From an uncultured Bacilli bacterium (GTDB lineage Bacteria > Bacillota_I > Bacilli_A > RF39 > UBA660): a stretch of DNA of 32,784 nt. Position 1 is the stretch's first letter. Every line of letters starts with the position of its first letter. Below are positions 15,787 through 26,940 of the stretch, one piece after another. Location of the stretch: assembly GCA_944358535.1 (NCBI GenBank), contig CALVRH010000014.1, positions 1 through 32,784 on the forward strand. The letters run 5' to 3'. Below the pieces are notes generated by a model. The model was given only the letters and a program-made list of their open reading frames with translations. It was not told where the DNA came from and made no database searches. The translations under genes were made by a program, and so were the position numbers.

Positions 15787-16119
15787 TAAACTATCGTAAT
15801 TCTTAAATCCTGGGATAATTTTCTCACCAACAATAAGTGGTCTTTTTATAAGCATTCCATCACTAGAAAGTAATTTAACTTTTTCCTCAAAACTCATACT
15901 ATCTAGTTTATCTTTTAAACCAAGTTCTCTATACTTCATACCAGATGTATTAAAAAATTTTTTAATATCTAAACCACTTTCATTTATCCATTTAGTAAGT
16001 TCTTCTTCAGTTGGAGTCTCTAGAACTATATCTCTTAAAGTATATTCAATATTATTATCATCAAGCCATTTCTTAGCCTTCTGACATGTTGAACACTTGG
16101 CATGCCATATAAAAATCAT
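15781..16119 (-). CDS. ArsC/Spx-family thioredoxin-fold protein
   Basis: A 112-residue protein of the arsenate reductase C/Spx/MgsR family. It starts with [19 protein letters not shown], carrying a redox C9-x-x-C12 pair, and contains the family segments DIVLETPTEEEL, FFNTSGMKYRELGLKDK and LIKRPLIVGEK. Such proteins act as thiol reductases or as RNA-polymerase-binding regulators; the short, basic Spx C-terminus is not obvious, so a YffB/ArsC-like role is equally possible. Its start overlaps the pflA stop as ATGA, so it is translated with the pfl genes. Link to anaerobic pyruvate metabolism is inferred from that coupling only. Confidence 0.85.
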   Translation of the reverse strand: MIFIWHAKCSTCQKAKKWLDDNNIEYTLRDIVLETPTEEELTKWINESGLDIKKFFNTSGMKYRELGLKDKLDSMSFEEKVKLLSSDGMLIKRPLIVGEKIIPGFKNYDSLK

Positions 16120-16850
16120 ATATTCTCCTTTAACTCATTGTACTTACTTATAAATTTTTCATATAACTCATCACATTTATCCTTATCCATCTCAGGAATA
16201 TCTTCTAAAAGATTCAAATAATTAAGTTCATCATATTTAGAAAAACCCAAATGATGAAATGGTAAAAATTCAATTTTTTTAATATTTTTTATTTTTAAAA
16301 TATACTTAGCTAAACTATTGATATATTCCTCACTATCCATCATTCCAGGTACAACAACCTGACGAATCCATACATCTTTACCACTCTTATTTAACTCACG
16401 AATAAATCTTTCACTCTCAAGCATATTATAACCAGTTAATTTCTTATAACCATTACCATCAGTATATTTAACATCAAATATAACTAAATCCACCAAATCG
16501 AGAATTTCCTTATAATCACCCAGACCCGCGCCAGCTGTATCTAAAGCAATATTAATTCCTTCTTGTTTTAATAATTTACAGCACTCTACTAAAAAATCTA
16601 TTTGTAAAAGTGGTTCACCACCGGAGAAAGTTACTCCACCCTTTTTACCAAAATAAGGTTTATTACGAATAATTCGCTGAACTAACTCCTCTGGAGTGTA
16701 ATTATCCTTACCTCTAGTCCACATTTCTGGATTATGACAATATAAACATCTGAGCTTACATCCAGTCAAAAACACAACCGTTCTAATACCTGGACCATCA
16801 ACTAAGCCCATTGTTTCAATCGAATCAACAGAACCACTACATTTTTTCAT
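16116..16850 (-). CDS. pflA: Pyruvate formate-lyase-activating enzyme
   Basis: A radical SAM enzyme that abstracts hydrogen from a glycine of pyruvate formate-lyase to install the glycyl radical. The 244-residue protein has the iron-sulphur motif C31-x3-C35-x2-C38 ([16 protein letters not shown]), the GGEPLLQ SAM-binding segment and LFLPFHHLG-like C-terminal residues ([13 protein letters not shown]). The start ATG at 16850 lies 14 nt inside the end of pflB. The gene order pflB-pflA is standard. Confidence 0.96.
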   Translation of the reverse strand: MKKCSGSVDSIETMGLVDGPGIRTVVFLTGCKLRCLYCHNPEMWTRGKDNYTPEELVQRIIRNKPYFGKKGGVTFSGGEPLLQIDFLVECCKLLKQEGINIALDTAGAGLGDYKEILDLVDLVIFDVKYTDGNGYKKLTGYNMLESERFIRELNKSGKDVWIRQVVVPGMMDSEEYINSLAKYILKIKNIKKIEFLPFHHLGFSKYDELNYLNLLEDIPEMDKDKCDELYEKFISKYNELKENI

Positions 16851-19065
16851 GGAATGTTCTCGCTATAACTTCTTCTTGTTGTTTTCTAGTAAGTCTATTA
16901 AATCTAACCGCATAACCAGATACTCTAATTGTAAGAAGTGGATATTTATCAGGATCATTCATCGCTTCTATTAACATTTCTCTATTCAAAACATTAACAT
17001 TCAAATGATGAGCCCCTTGAACAAAATAACCGTCAAGTAAAGAAACTAAATTCTCGGTTCTCTCTTCTTCAGAGTGTCCTAAAGAAGATGGAACAATACT
17101 AAATGTATTAGAAATACCATCGCGGCAGCAATTCGCATAATCAAGTTTAGCCACTGAATTAAGTGATGCGATAGCTCCACTACTATCTCTTCCATGCATT
17201 GGATTAGCTCCAGGTGCGAAAGGTTCACCGGCTTTTCTACCATCAGGTGTAGTACCTGTCTTCTCACCATAAACTACATTAGAAGTAATAGTTAATACTG
17301 ATAAAGTAGGATGCGCATTTCTATAACATTTATGTTTAGAAAGTTCCTTAAACATCTTATCTAATATTTCTTTCGCAATATTATCTACTCTATCATCATC
17401 ATTACCATATTTAGGATAGTCACCATCTATCTCAAAATCTACCGCAATTCCATTTTCATTTCTAATTGGTTTTACTTTCGCATACTTAATAGCTGAAAGT
17501 GAATCAGTTGCGACAGAAAGACCAGCCACACCATATGCCATTAGTCTATTAACATCAGTATCGTGTAAAGCCATTTGTCCAGCTTCATAAGCATATTTAT
17601 CATGCATGTAATGAATAATATTCATCGCATTAGAATAAATATCAGCAACTTTCTCAATCATCTTAAAATAAGCTTCTTTTACCTTATCATAATCAAGTAC
17701 TTCATCAGTCATTTTTTCAAAACCTTCGACTGCAAGTTCTCCGGTTCTCTCATCAACACCACCATTAATCGCATATAAAAGTGATTTAGCTAAATTACAT
17801 CTAGCTCCAAAAAACTGCATATCTTTACCTTCGCGCATAGCTGATACGCAGCACGCAATCGCATAATCATCACCATAAATAGGTCTCATAACATCGTCGT
17901 TTTCATATTGAATAGCATCTGTTTTAATACTCATTTTAGCGCAGTACCTCTTAAATGTCTCAGGTAATTTAGTTGACCAAAGTACTGTCATGTTAGGTTC
18001 TGGCGAAGTATCCAAATTAGTTAAAGTATTTAAAATTCTAAAGCTTGTTTTCGTAACCATACTCTCGCCCTCATCGGTAATACCACCGATAGAGCAAGTT
18101 ACCCAAGTTGGATCTCCAGAGAATAACTCATCATAATCAGGAGTTCTTAAATGTCTAACAAGTCTAAGTTTAATAACAAACTGATCGATTAACTCTTGAA
18201 CCTCTTCTTCTGTAATTAACCCTGCTTTTAAATCTCTTTCGAAATAAATATCGAAAAACGCATCAACACGGCCCAAACTCATAGCCGCACCATTATTTTC
18301 CTTAACAGAAGCTAAATATCCAAAATAAGTCCATTGTACAGCTTCTTTAGAATTAGTTGCCGGTTTAGATATATCAAATCCATATCTTAAAGCCATTTTC
18401 TTGATTTCATCCAAAGCTTTATACTGCATTGAAACTTCTTCTCTAAGTCTAATTAATTCATCAGTCATTGGACCGAGTAACTTATTATCCCATTCATTTT
18501 TCTTTTGTTCCATCAAATAATCAATACCATATAAAGCTACTCTTCTATAATCACCTATAATTCTTCCTCTACCATAAGCATCAGGAAGACCAGTAAGCAA
18601 GCCATTATGTCTAGCTTTTCTAATATCATTAGTATAAGCATCAAAAACACCTTGATTATGTGTTTTTCTATATTCATTAAAATATTTATCAACCTCAGGA
18701 TTTAACTTATAACCATATGCATCCAATTCTTGATAAACCATTCTAATACCACCATAAGGGTTAACCATTCTCTTAAGTGGTGCATCTGTTTGTAGACCAA
18801 CAATTACATCATCATCTTCATTTATATATCCTGGTTCAAAAGCATTAATACCACTCATATGATCTACATCGATATCTAAAACATGCTTTTTTAATTCCTC
18901 TTTTAAAAGTTCTGAACATTTTCCCCAAACACTATCTGTTTTTTTAGTAGTGCCTTTTAAAAATGTTTCATCACCATCATATTTTGTATAATTAGATTTA
19001 ATGAAATCACTAACATTAATTTCGCGTGTCCATTTTCCTTCTTTAAAATCTTTCCATGCTTCCAT
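16837..19065 (-). CDS. pflB: Formate C-acetyltransferase (pyruvate formate-lyase)
   Basis: It cleaves pyruvate with CoA to acetyl-CoA and formate under anaerobic conditions. The 742-residue protein is full length. The active-site cysteine pair is C405-C406 ([13 protein letters not shown]) and the radical glycine is G717 in RVSGYAVRF near the C-terminus. AGGATG precedes the ATG at 19065. It heads the operon pflB-pflA-arsC-like behind a strong promoter with a dyad upstream. With the alcohol/aldehyde genes next door this indicates a strictly fermentative metabolism. Confidence 0.98.
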   Translation of the reverse strand: MEAWKDFKEGKWTREINVSDFIKSNYTKYDGDETFLKGTTKKTDSVWGKCSELLKEELKKHVLDIDVDHMSGINAFEPGYINEDDDVIVGLQTDAPLKRMVNPYGGIRMVYQELDAYGYKLNPEVDKYFNEYRKTHNQGVFDAYTNDIRKARHNGLLTGLPDAYGRGRIIGDYRRVALYGIDYLMEQKKNEWDNKLLGPMTDELIRLREEVSMQYKALDEIKKMALRYGFDISKPATNSKEAVQWTYFGYLASVKENNGAAMSLGRVDAFFDIYFERDLKAGLITEEEVQELIDQFVIKLRLVRHLRTPDYDELFSGDPTWVTCSIGGITDEGESMVTKTSFRILNTLTNLDTSPEPNMTVLWSTKLPETFKRYCAKMSIKTDAIQYENDDVMRPIYGDDYAIACCVSAMREGKDMQFFGARCNLAKSLLYAINGGVDERTGELAVEGFEKMTDEVLDYDKVKEAYFKMIEKVADIYSNAMNIIHYMHDKYAYEAGQMALHDTDVNRLMAYGVAGLSVATDSLSAIKYAKVKPIRNENGIAVDFEIDGDYPKYGNDDDRVDNIAKEILDKMFKELSKHKCYRNAHPTLSVLTITSNVVYGEKTGTTPDGRKAGEPFAPGANPMHGRDSSGAIASLNSVAKLDYANCCRDGISNTFSIVPSSLGHSEEERTENLVSLLDGYFVQGAHHLNVNVLNREMLIEAMNDPDKYPLLTIRVSGYAVRFNRLTRKQQEEVIARTFHEKM

Positions 19066-19090
19066 AACATCATCCTACTTTCCACACAAA

Positions 19091-19120
19091 ATTATAATAT
19101 TTTAAATAAGTATTAGTCAA
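19091..19120 (-). promoter_or_regulatory. pfl operon promoter
   Basis: On the minus strand TTGACT (19115-19120) and TATAAT (19091-19096) are 18 bp apart, about 25 bp upstream of pflB. Confidence 0.8.
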
Positions 19121-19147
19121 CAAAATCACTATGTTTCACAAAAAAAA

Positions 19148-19163
19148 TTACAAGTTTGTGTAA
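19148..19163. promoter_or_regulatory. Dyad upstream of the pfl promoter, possible activator site
   Basis: ttacaagtttgtgtaa is an inverted repeat (ttaca / tgtaa around 6 bp) centred about 71 bp upstream of the predicted transcription start. This is a typical position for CRP/FNR-type activators. It does not match a specific consensus well, so the regulator is open. Confidence 0.4.
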
Positions 19164-19207
19164 ACTCATAATTCTTTAAATCAAAACCGCAAATTCGTTT
19201 GAAATAT

Positions 19208-20095
19208 TTATATTATTTTATTTACCTTATTTAATAATAACATACATACCTCACCATCACCAATTAAAGTAATAGAAAATGTTTTATAACCTATTCTATT
19301 TATACTTGCCCCGCAGTGATAAACAATATTACCATCAATTATAAAATATCTATCATGAAAGGAATTATCATAAATAACCTTTAAATTATGATATTGTTTA
19401 TTATATTTCAAAACATCTTGCTTTGTAAGTAAATTATTTGGTTTAGTTATAATAGTTACATTAACTTTTAATCTTTTAATTATATCTAAAATCGTATTAT
19501 CTGCATAACCATCTATTATAATTATCTCTTTTTTGGCCTCTTTAAATATTTCTTGTATTTTTGAATATGCATCATAAATTTGTCCATCAAAATATATTTC
19601 ATTAACCTTTTTCTTTTCTTCTAATTTATTAAATGTACTTTGTAATAGTTTTATTTGAGAGTCATGCTCAAGCACCATATTATTTATATATTTTTGTTCT
19701 ATCAAATTAGATGATATATATTTTCTCATAGCCACAAAAGCTCGCATAATAGTAATACTCATTTCAGTCGCAACTTTTGTTTTAATAATAGTAGCAAGCA
19801 TAGCCACACCTTGTTCGGTAAAAACATAAGGTAATTTCCTTATTCCGCCATAATCATTCCAACTTGAAGTCCCAATTTGGGACTTCAAGTTAAAAAACTC
19901 ATTTTTAGTTAATTGAAAATAAAAATCATCAGGAAATTTATCAACGTTTCTTTTTACAGCTTGATTAATAGTTTTTGTTCCATTAACGCACCCATAAAGT
20001 TTAGCTAAATCGCTATCTAACATCACCTGTACCCCACGAACTTCATAAATTAAATTTTCTATATTAATATAATCCTTATTAATTACCTCATTCAT
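19208..20095 (-). CDS. ORF6N-domain DNA-binding protein with PLD-like C-terminus (copy 1)
   Basis: A 295-residue protein. The N-terminal ORF6N domain (about residues 10-120) is a KilA-N-related DNA-binding module common in phages and mobile regions, with the landmarks IYEVRGVQVMLDSDLAKLYG, KFPDDFYFQLT, LKSQIGTSSW and FTEQGVAMLATI. A coiled linker follows, and then a C-terminal region resembling a single phospholipase-D-like half (IIIIDGYAD ... HDRYFIIDG ... YHCGASINRIG). A strong AAAGGAGG precedes the ATG. The second copy of the gene lies immediately upstream with an almost identical C-terminal half. The biological role is unknown; the family is often called an antirepressor-like phage protein. 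A palindrome lies inside the coding sequence at 19861-19891. Confidence 0.88.
   Translation of the reverse strand: MNEVINKDYINIENLIYEVRGVQVMLDSDLAKLYGCVNGTKTINQAVKRNVDKFPDDFYFQLTKNEFFNLKSQIGTSSWNDYGGIRKLPYVFTEQGVAMLATIIKTKVATEMSITIMRAFVAMRKYISSNLIEQKYINNMVLEHDSQIKLLQSTFNKLEEKKKVNEIYFDGQIYDAYSKIQEIFKEAKKEIIIIDGYADNTILDIIKRLKVNVTIITKPNNLLTKQDVLKYNKQYHNLKVIYDNSFHDRYFIIDGNIVYHCGASINRIGYKTFSITLIGDGEVCMLLLNKVNKII
19261..19670. repeat. Duplicated segment, copy 1 (pairs with 20362-20771)
   Basis: The 3' halves of the two ORF6N genes are nearly identical at the DNA level with a constant offset of 1101 bp and long stretches without any difference (for example about 19385-19650). The 5' halves, which encode the DNA-binding domain, differ clearly. 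This points to recent duplication or gene conversion limited to the 3' half. Confidence 0.93.
19861..19891. repeat. Perfect 31-bp palindrome inside ORF6N copy 1
   Basis: The arms aacttgaagtcccaa and ttgggacttcaagtt (15 bp each) surround one central base. It encodes the NLKSQIGTS part of the ORF6N domain. The second gene carries a related palindrome at the same codons. Confidence 0.97.
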
Positions 20096-20361
20096 AACTA
20101 AACCTCCTTTAGTATATCTTTATCATAAAGTAAACTAACAACGTTTTCATCTATCATTTTAACTTTAATTACCCACAAAATTATAAATATCCTTTCTAAC
20201 ATAAAATACATTATATTTTAATTATTGAAAACTATAACACCTCATTAATTATTATCACTCTTAAAAATTAAAGAAAAAGTATAAAAATGTAACTTATTTT
20301 TAGCTTTATTATATTATTTTATTCACTCTACTTGATAATAATTTACACATATATTCATCAC

Positions 20362-20771
20362 CAATTAAAGTAATAGAAAATGTTTTATAACCTATTCTAT
20401 TTATACTTGCCCCGCAGTGATAAACAGTTTTGCCATCTAATATAAAATATCTATCATGAAAGGAATTATCATAAATAACCTTTAAATTATAATATTGTTT
20501 ATTATATTTCAAAACATCTTGCTTTGTAAGTAAATTATTTGGTTTAGTTATAATAGTTACATTAACTTTTAATCTTTTAATTATATCTAAAATCGTATTA
20601 TCTGCATAACCATCTATTATAATTATCTCTTTTTTGGCCTCTTTAAATATTTCTTGTATTTTTGAATATGCATCATAAATTTGTCCATCAAAATATATTT
20701 CATTAACCTTTTTCTTTTCTTCTAATTTATTAAATGTACTTTGTAATAGTTTAATTTGAGAATCATGCTCA
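20362..20771. repeat. Duplicated segment, copy 2 (pairs with 19261-19670)
   Basis: This is the partner of the near-identical segment described at 19261-19670, in the same orientation. The 213-bp gap between the two genes (20096-20308) is AT-rich and I see no gene, RNA or clear terminator in it. Confidence 0.93.
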
Positions 20772-20951
20772 ATCACCATGTTGTTGATATATTTTTGCTC
20801 AAGCAAATTAGAAGAAATATATTTTCTCATAGCCACAAAAGCATCCATAATAGCAATGCTTACTTTTGTAGCTACATCAGTTTTTAATATTGTGGCAAGC
20901 ATTGCCACACCTTGCTCTGTAAATACTGTATGCCCTTTTCTGGAACCACCC

Positions 20952-20978
20952 TTTGAAGTCGCAATTTGCGACTTCAAA
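20952..20978. repeat. Perfect 27-bp palindrome inside ORF6N copy 2
   Basis: The arms tttgaagtcgcaa and ttgcgacttcaaa surround one central base. Compared with copy 1, the inner C-G pair has become G-C on both arms, so the palindrome is kept by a compensating change. Confidence 0.97.
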
Positions 20979-21234
20979 AATTATACTCACTTTCTGTAAT
21001 TCTAAAGCAAAATCTTTCTGGAAATTTTGCTTTATTTCTATTAACCGCTTCATTTATTCTTTTTGTTTCAGTATGATAAAGCATAGCTAAATCACTATCT
21101 AACATCACCTGTTTACCTCTTACTTCATAAATTAAATTTTCTATATTTACTTCATCTTTAACCATAGTATTATTCATATCATCACCTATATATAACATAC
21201 AATATTTTTAACTAATTTCCTTTTTTTCAAACAC

Positions 21235-21263
21235 AAAAAACAACCAGAAAAAATCTGATTATT
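21235..21263 (-). terminator. Terminator-like hairpin in the gap upstream of ORF6N copy 2
   Basis: A 9-bp stem with two G-T pairs on the minus strand (AATAATCAG with CTGGTTGTT) is followed by TTTTTTG. The dnaJ operon already ends at 21465-21489, so this hairpin would end some other transcript starting between about 21265 and 21460. No open reading frame of note is there. Confidence 0.6.
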
Positions 21264-21303
21264 TAAATTTACAATTTCAAATTAAAACCTCAAAAAAGAT
21301 ATG

Positions 21304-21364
21304 ACTTTAAAATAGTCGAGCTCTTACTTTAAAAAAGTCGGAACTTAATTTTAAAAAAGTCGGA
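21304..21364. repeat. Three direct repeats at 22-bp spacing
   Basis: The motif ttttaaaaaagtcgga recurs three times (AGTCG at 21314, 21336 and 21358), exactly 22 bp, about two helical turns, apart. The first copy is slightly degenerate. It lies in the gap between dnaJ and ORF6N copy 2 and may be a binding array for a regulator. Confidence 0.75.
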
Positions 21365-21462
21365 TTTTAAATATTAAACATCTATAATTATTATTCAATG
21401 TATACTTTCCAGTGAATATTTTTTTCGTAAACAGAACCTTTGGTCCAATGAAAAATTAGAGT

Positions 21463-21490
21463 TCAAAAAAGTGACCATAAAAGCCACTTA
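21463..21490 (-). terminator. Terminator of the heat-shock operon (after dnaJ)
   Basis: A 7-bp stem on the minus strand (AAGTGGC with GTCACTT, one G-T pair) begins in the dnaJ stop codon and is followed by a T-run. Confidence 0.8.
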
Positions 21491-22621
21491 TAAATATTTC
21501 TTAATTCTATCAAATTCTCTAGAATCATCTAAATCAGTTTTAGCTAAACTTTCAAATAACTTCTTCTGATCACGAGAGAGCTTCTTAGGAGTAATAACAT
21601 TTAAAACAATATACATATCACCTTTTCGGCCATTATTCACATCAGCTATACCTTTACCTTTAATACGAAGCTTATCCCCACTTAAAGATCCAGCAGGCAC
21701 ACTAACCTTAACTGTACCATACAAAGTAGGAACCTCAATCTTCGCGCCAAGTACCGCATCAGTAATAGTAATAGGCATATCTAAATAAATATCATTGTCA
21801 TCTCTTTCAAATATAGGATGTTTTCTAACATAAAACTCTAAATAAATATCTCCATTAGGTCCACCATTAACTCCAGCTTCACCTTTACCAGAAATACTAA
21901 GTTGATTTCCAGTATCTACTCCAGCTGGAATAGTAACCTCAATATCTTTGTTCTTTTTAACCCTTCCAGTTCCACGGCAAGTCTTACAAGTATCTTCAAA
22001 TATAGTTCCTCTTCCACCACATTTATCACATGTCGTTCTTGTCATAAATGAACCAAATAAAGTTTGTTGCTGACCAGTAATTGTACCAGAGCCATGACAC
22101 TTATCACATGTTTTAGAACCATGTCCACCCTCTCCATTACAGTCATCACACTTCTCATTCAAAGTTAAATTAATTGTTTTCTTACATCCGAAAGCCGCCT
22201 CTTCAAAATCCAAATCAATTTGAATAACTCTGTCTGGTCCTTTTTGTTTTCTAGTAGAACCTCTTCTACCACCAAATGAACCAAAACCAGAAGAAAAACC
22301 GCCACCAAACATACCATCAAAAATATCGCCTAAATCTATATCTCCAAAATCAAATCCTGAAAATCCTCCATATCCTGCACCAGAGCCTCCAGCTCCTCCA
22401 CTAAATGCGGCATGACCAAATTGATCATACTGTCTACGTTTAGTCTCATCAGATAAAACCGCATATGCTTCCTGTGCCTCTTTAAACTTCTCTGCCGCAT
22501 CAGGTTCCTTAGAAACATCTGGATGGTATTTCTTAGCTAACTTTCTAAAAGCACTTTTAATTTCAGCCTCACTCGCATCTTTTGAAACGCCGAGTACCTC
22601 ATAATAATCTCTTTTATTCAT
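21488..22621 (-). CDS. dnaJ: Chaperone DnaJ (Hsp40)
   Basis: DnaJ stimulates the DnaK ATPase and delivers unfolded clients. The protein has 377 residues from the ATG at 22621 (AGGTGA 5 nt upstream; a GTG three codons earlier overlaps the pepF stop). It has the J-domain with HPD (KKYHPDVSK) at residues ~33-35 and a long Gly/Phe-rich region. The zinc-binding region has four CxxCxGxG repeats ([32 protein letters not shown]), and the two C-terminal client-binding domains are complete. It is the last gene of the hrcA operon, separated from dnaK by pepF. Confidence 0.97.
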   Translation of the reverse strand: MNKRDYYEVLGVSKDASEAEIKSAFRKLAKKYHPDVSKEPDAAEKFKEAQEAYAVLSDETKRRQYDQFGHAAFSGGAGGSGAGYGGFSGFDFGDIDLGDIFDGMFGGGFSSGFGSFGGRRGSTRKQKGPDRVIQIDLDFEEAAFGCKKTINLTLNEKCDDCNGEGGHGSKTCDKCHGSGTITGQQQTLFGSFMTRTTCDKCGGRGTIFEDTCKTCRGTGRVKKNKDIEVTIPAGVDTGNQLSISGKGEAGVNGGPNGDIYLEFYVRKHPIFERDDNDIYLDMPITITDAVLGAKIEVPTLYGTVKVSVPAGSLSGDKLRIKGKGIADVNNGRKGDMYIVLNVITPKKLSRDQKKLFESLAKTDLDDSREFDRIKKYL

Positions 22622-22626
22622 ACTTA

Positions 22627-24429
22627 TCACCTACTTCGGTAAATATTTTTAAACTCCTCTATTAAATCTTTAAATGTATCCATTGCTGATTGTATAACTT
22701 TAGGGTTATTCATGTCAACACCAGCCACCTTAAGTTCATCTATCGGATCCATACTACCGCCAAGTGTTAAGAACTTCAAATAATTATTCAAAGCCTCCTT
22801 ATCACCATTCATAATATTTTCCGCAATATAACTTGCCGCAGCTAACCCTGTCGCATATTGATACACATAAAAGTTGTAATAGAAATGTGGAATTTTTTCC
22901 CACTCATATCTAATCTCTTTATCGCTAGTCATATTATGACCAGAATATTTTTCATATAATTTATAATATTCATTAGATAAAAACTCACTAGTCAAAACAG
23001 TCCCTTCTTGTTCCTTTTTATGAGTTAAATATTCAAACTCCGCAAACATTGTTTGACGAACAATTGAACCCTTAAATAGTTCCATTAAACTGTCTATTAT
23101 AGATAACTTTTCATTCTTATCATCCGTATGATTAATCAAATACCTAGCTAATATTAACTCATTAACCTGTGAAGCCACTTCTGCTACAAATATCTTATAC
23201 TGATGATATACATAAGGATTGTTCTTATTAGAATAATATGAATGCATCGAATGACCAAGCTCATGAGCTAAAGTTGAAACATCGTCAAACTTGCCATTAA
23301 AATTCAAAAGCAAATAAGGATTAGTAGTATAACTACCCCAAGAATAAGCGCCACCTTTTTTACCATGGCTAGGCATCACATCTATCCACTTTTCATCAAA
23401 TGCTTTCGATAAATCAGTAATATAACTATCACCTAAAATAGATAACGCATCTAAAACAATATCCTTAGCCTCTTCAAAAGTATAATTCTTATTAGATTCT
23501 GGAACTAAACTACTATAAATATCATAAATATGAATCTCATCAAGTCCCATAACCTCTTTCTTTAAAGCATAATAATCATCCATAATATAAAGGTTTTTAT
23601 GTAAAACATCAATCAAATTATCATAAACCTTATTATCAATATTACTATCAAATAAAGCCGCATCTCTCGCATCTTTAAATCCACGCCTTAAAGCCAGCAC
23701 ATTATCCGTATTTACCTTACCACTATAACTAGAAGCAAAAGTATTTTGTAAATTCTCATACTCTTTATAAAGGGTATAAAATGCACTTTTTCTAACTTCC
23801 CTATTATTATCCATAATATACTTTGAAAAATTAATATTAGAAAGCTCTACATCATTATTATCACTATCTTTAATAATTCCAAACTTCATATCAGAATTTC
23901 TTAAATAACTAACTGTATCTTCACTATTATTTAAACTCTTACCTAAACTAGAAAGTAACTCTTCTTCCTTATCAGATAAAATATGATCTTTCATTCGAAG
24001 TACATTTCTAAACTCATATTCATACATCTTAAGTTCAGATTTTTCATTCATAAATCTATCAAAATCTTCTTTAGAAAGCTTAAGTAACTCTGGTAAAACA
24101 TAAGAACTCTTGGCTCCAATATCCGTAAGTACCTTCTCAATCTTACCCTTAAGCTCTTGGTATTTACTATTACTAGTATCCTCATCGAACTTAAGTGCCG
24201 CATACATATAAACCGCATCAGCTTTTTTAGAAAACTCTTCATCAAACATCAAATATTCATAAATAGTATCCGCATTATTAAGTTTTCCTTTAAACACTAA
24301 ATATTTATCACCATTAGACTTCACATATTCATAGTCTTTAAGCCATTCATCTTCTGATATATAAATTTTACTTAAATCCCACTTATACTTCTCATCTATT
24401 TCATCCCTAGTTTTATCTTTTATAATCAT
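22627..24429 (-). CDS. pepF: Oligoendopeptidase F (M3 metallopeptidase)
   Basis: A cytoplasmic zinc endopeptidase that degrades oligopeptides of about 7-17 residues. The 600-residue protein has the PepF N-terminal helical domain and the M3 catalytic domain with the zinc motif HELGHSMHS (first His about residue 389), then the conserved [17 protein letters not shown] glutamate segment and the late [19 protein letters not shown]. The start is the ATG at 24429 with AAAGGA upstream; an ATG five codons earlier lacks a ribosome site. It lies between dnaK and dnaJ, which is unusual, and so is probably induced by heat with the chaperones. A hairpin separates it from dnaK. Confidence 0.95.
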   Translation of the reverse strand: MIIKDKTRDEIDEKYKWDLSKIYISEDEWLKDYEYVKSNGDKYLVFKGKLNNADTIYEYLMFDEEFSKKADAVYMYAALKFDEDTSNSKYQELKGKIEKVLTDIGAKSSYVLPELLKLSKEDFDRFMNEKSELKMYEYEFRNVLRMKDHILSDKEEELLSSLGKSLNNSEDTVSYLRNSDMKFGIIKDSDNNDVELSNINFSKYIMDNNREVRKSAFYTLYKEYENLQNTFASSYSGKVNTDNVLALRRGFKDARDAALFDSNIDNKVYDNLIDVLHKNLYIMDDYYALKKEVMGLDEIHIYDIYSSLVPESNKNYTFEEAKDIVLDALSILGDSYITDLSKAFDEKWIDVMPSHGKKGGAYSWGSYTTNPYLLLNFNGKFDDVSTLAHELGHSMHSYYSNKNNPYVYHQYKIFVAEVASQVNELILARYLINHTDDKNEKLSIIDSLMELFKGSIVRQTMFAEFEYLTHKKEQEGTVLTSEFLSNEYYKLYEKYSGHNMTSDKEIRYEWEKIPHFYYNFYVYQYATGLAAASYIAENIMNGDKEALNNYLKFLTLGGSMDPIDELKVAGVDMNNPKVIQSAMDTFKDLIEEFKNIYRSR

Positions 24430-24451
24430 ATTTATTCCTTTCATAAAGAGA

Positions 24452-24473
24452 AAGTTCTAGTCTCCTAGAACTT
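24452..24473 (-). terminator. Hairpin between dnaK and pepF (attenuator or processing site)
   Basis: A perfect 9-bp stem (aagttctag 24452-24460, ctagaactt 24465-24473) starts immediately after the dnaK stop and is followed on the minus strand by TCTCTTT. The tail is poor in Ts, so it is likely a leaky terminator or an mRNA-processing/stabilising hairpin that lets dnaK outnumber pepF and dnaJ. Confidence 0.7.
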
Positions 24474-26300
<1,827 letters not shown>

Positions 26301-26311
26301 TCATTCCTTTC

Positions 26312-26935
26312 TTATTCACTAACTTTGACCATAGCTGGTCTAATAACTTTATCTTTAAGCATATAACCCTTCTGCATAACTTCAACTACCATGCCAGGTT
26401 CCATGCCCTCCACCTTCTCAGTAAGCACTGCTTGGTGGAATTTAGGATCAAATGCTTTACCTTTGTCATCGATAGCCTTAACATCATACTTTTCCATAAC
26501 CTCTACCAAATGACAATATATCATCTTAAATCCCGCCAAGAATTTTGAAAGCTCATCATCTAAATTTTCATCATCTAAATTAATTGCTCTTTCAAAATTA
26601 TCAATAGAAGGTAAAATATCTTTAACTAAATCTTCATTAGCAAACTCTAACATCTTACTAACTTCTTCATCTTTTCTTTTTCTATAATTAATATTGTCAG
26701 CTTTTGCTTTTAATACCTCTTCTTCTAATTCTTTTATTTTCTTTAAACTTTCTTCTAACTTATCATCATGACATTTACACTCTTTATGCTTATCATGCTT
26801 ATCGCATTTGCACTTCTTATCTTTGTGCTTATCATGGTGTTCGTGCTTATCTTCATGTTTGTCATAATGTTTTTCATGATCATGATGCTCATGTTTATCA
26901 TGTTCATGCTTTTCATATTTTTCTTCTTTATCCAC
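26312..26935 (-). CDS. grpE: Nucleotide exchange factor GrpE with a His/Cys-rich N-terminal extension
   Basis: GrpE releases ADP from DnaK. The C-terminal ~150 residues are a normal GrpE: a long coiled coil (KLEESLKKIKELEEEV ... NYRKRKDEE), then LPSIDNFERAI, the beta domain with FDPKFHQAV and KGYMLKDKVIRPAMVKV. The first ~58 residues are replaced by an extraordinary His/Lys/Asp/Glu stretch with 15 histidines and two CKC pairs, patterned like metal-binding tails. The acidic tail usual at this position in GrpE has no such His or Cys. The ATG at 26935 lies 5 nt after the hrcA stop and the extension is in frame without other possible starts, so it is part of the protein unless translation starts internally. 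Confidence 0.95.
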   Translation of the reverse strand: MDKEEKYEKHEHDKHEHHDHEKHYDKHEDKHEHHDKHKDKKCKCDKHDKHKECKCHDDKLEESLKKIKELEEEVLKAKADNINYRKRKDEEVSKMLEFANEDLVKDILPSIDNFERAINLDDENLDDELSKFLAGFKMIYCHLVEVMEKYDVKAIDDKGKAFDPKFHQAVLTEKVEGMEPGMVVEVMQKGYMLKDKVIRPAMVKVSE

Positions 26936-26940
26936 CTATA

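Larger units (their letters stand above)
20309..21177 (-). pseudogene. ORF6N-domain protein, copy 2, interrupted by a -1 frameshift
   Basis: Same architecture as copy 1 in two reading frames. The N-terminal part (ATG at 21177 with AGGTGATG; MNNTMVKDEVNIENLIYEVR ...) stops at a TGA at 20974-20976 after ESEYNF. The C-terminal part continues in the -1 frame as LKSQIATSKGG ... to 20309. One extra T in the minus-strand run TTTTT (plus 20976-20980) would restore the family sequence NFLKSQIATS. The shift falls at the edge of a 27-bp palindrome (20952-20978), so programmed slippage into the -1 frame is conceivable, but simple decay or a sequencing error in a homopolymer is more likely. The C-terminal half is nearly identical to copy 1, the DNA-binding half is diverged. 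Confidence 0.8.

Noticed and set aside
21304-21364. CRISPR-like or origin iteron array
   Set aside because: Only three short copies with almost no spacer sequence, no cas genes and no DnaA boxes or dnaA nearby; a regulator array is simpler.
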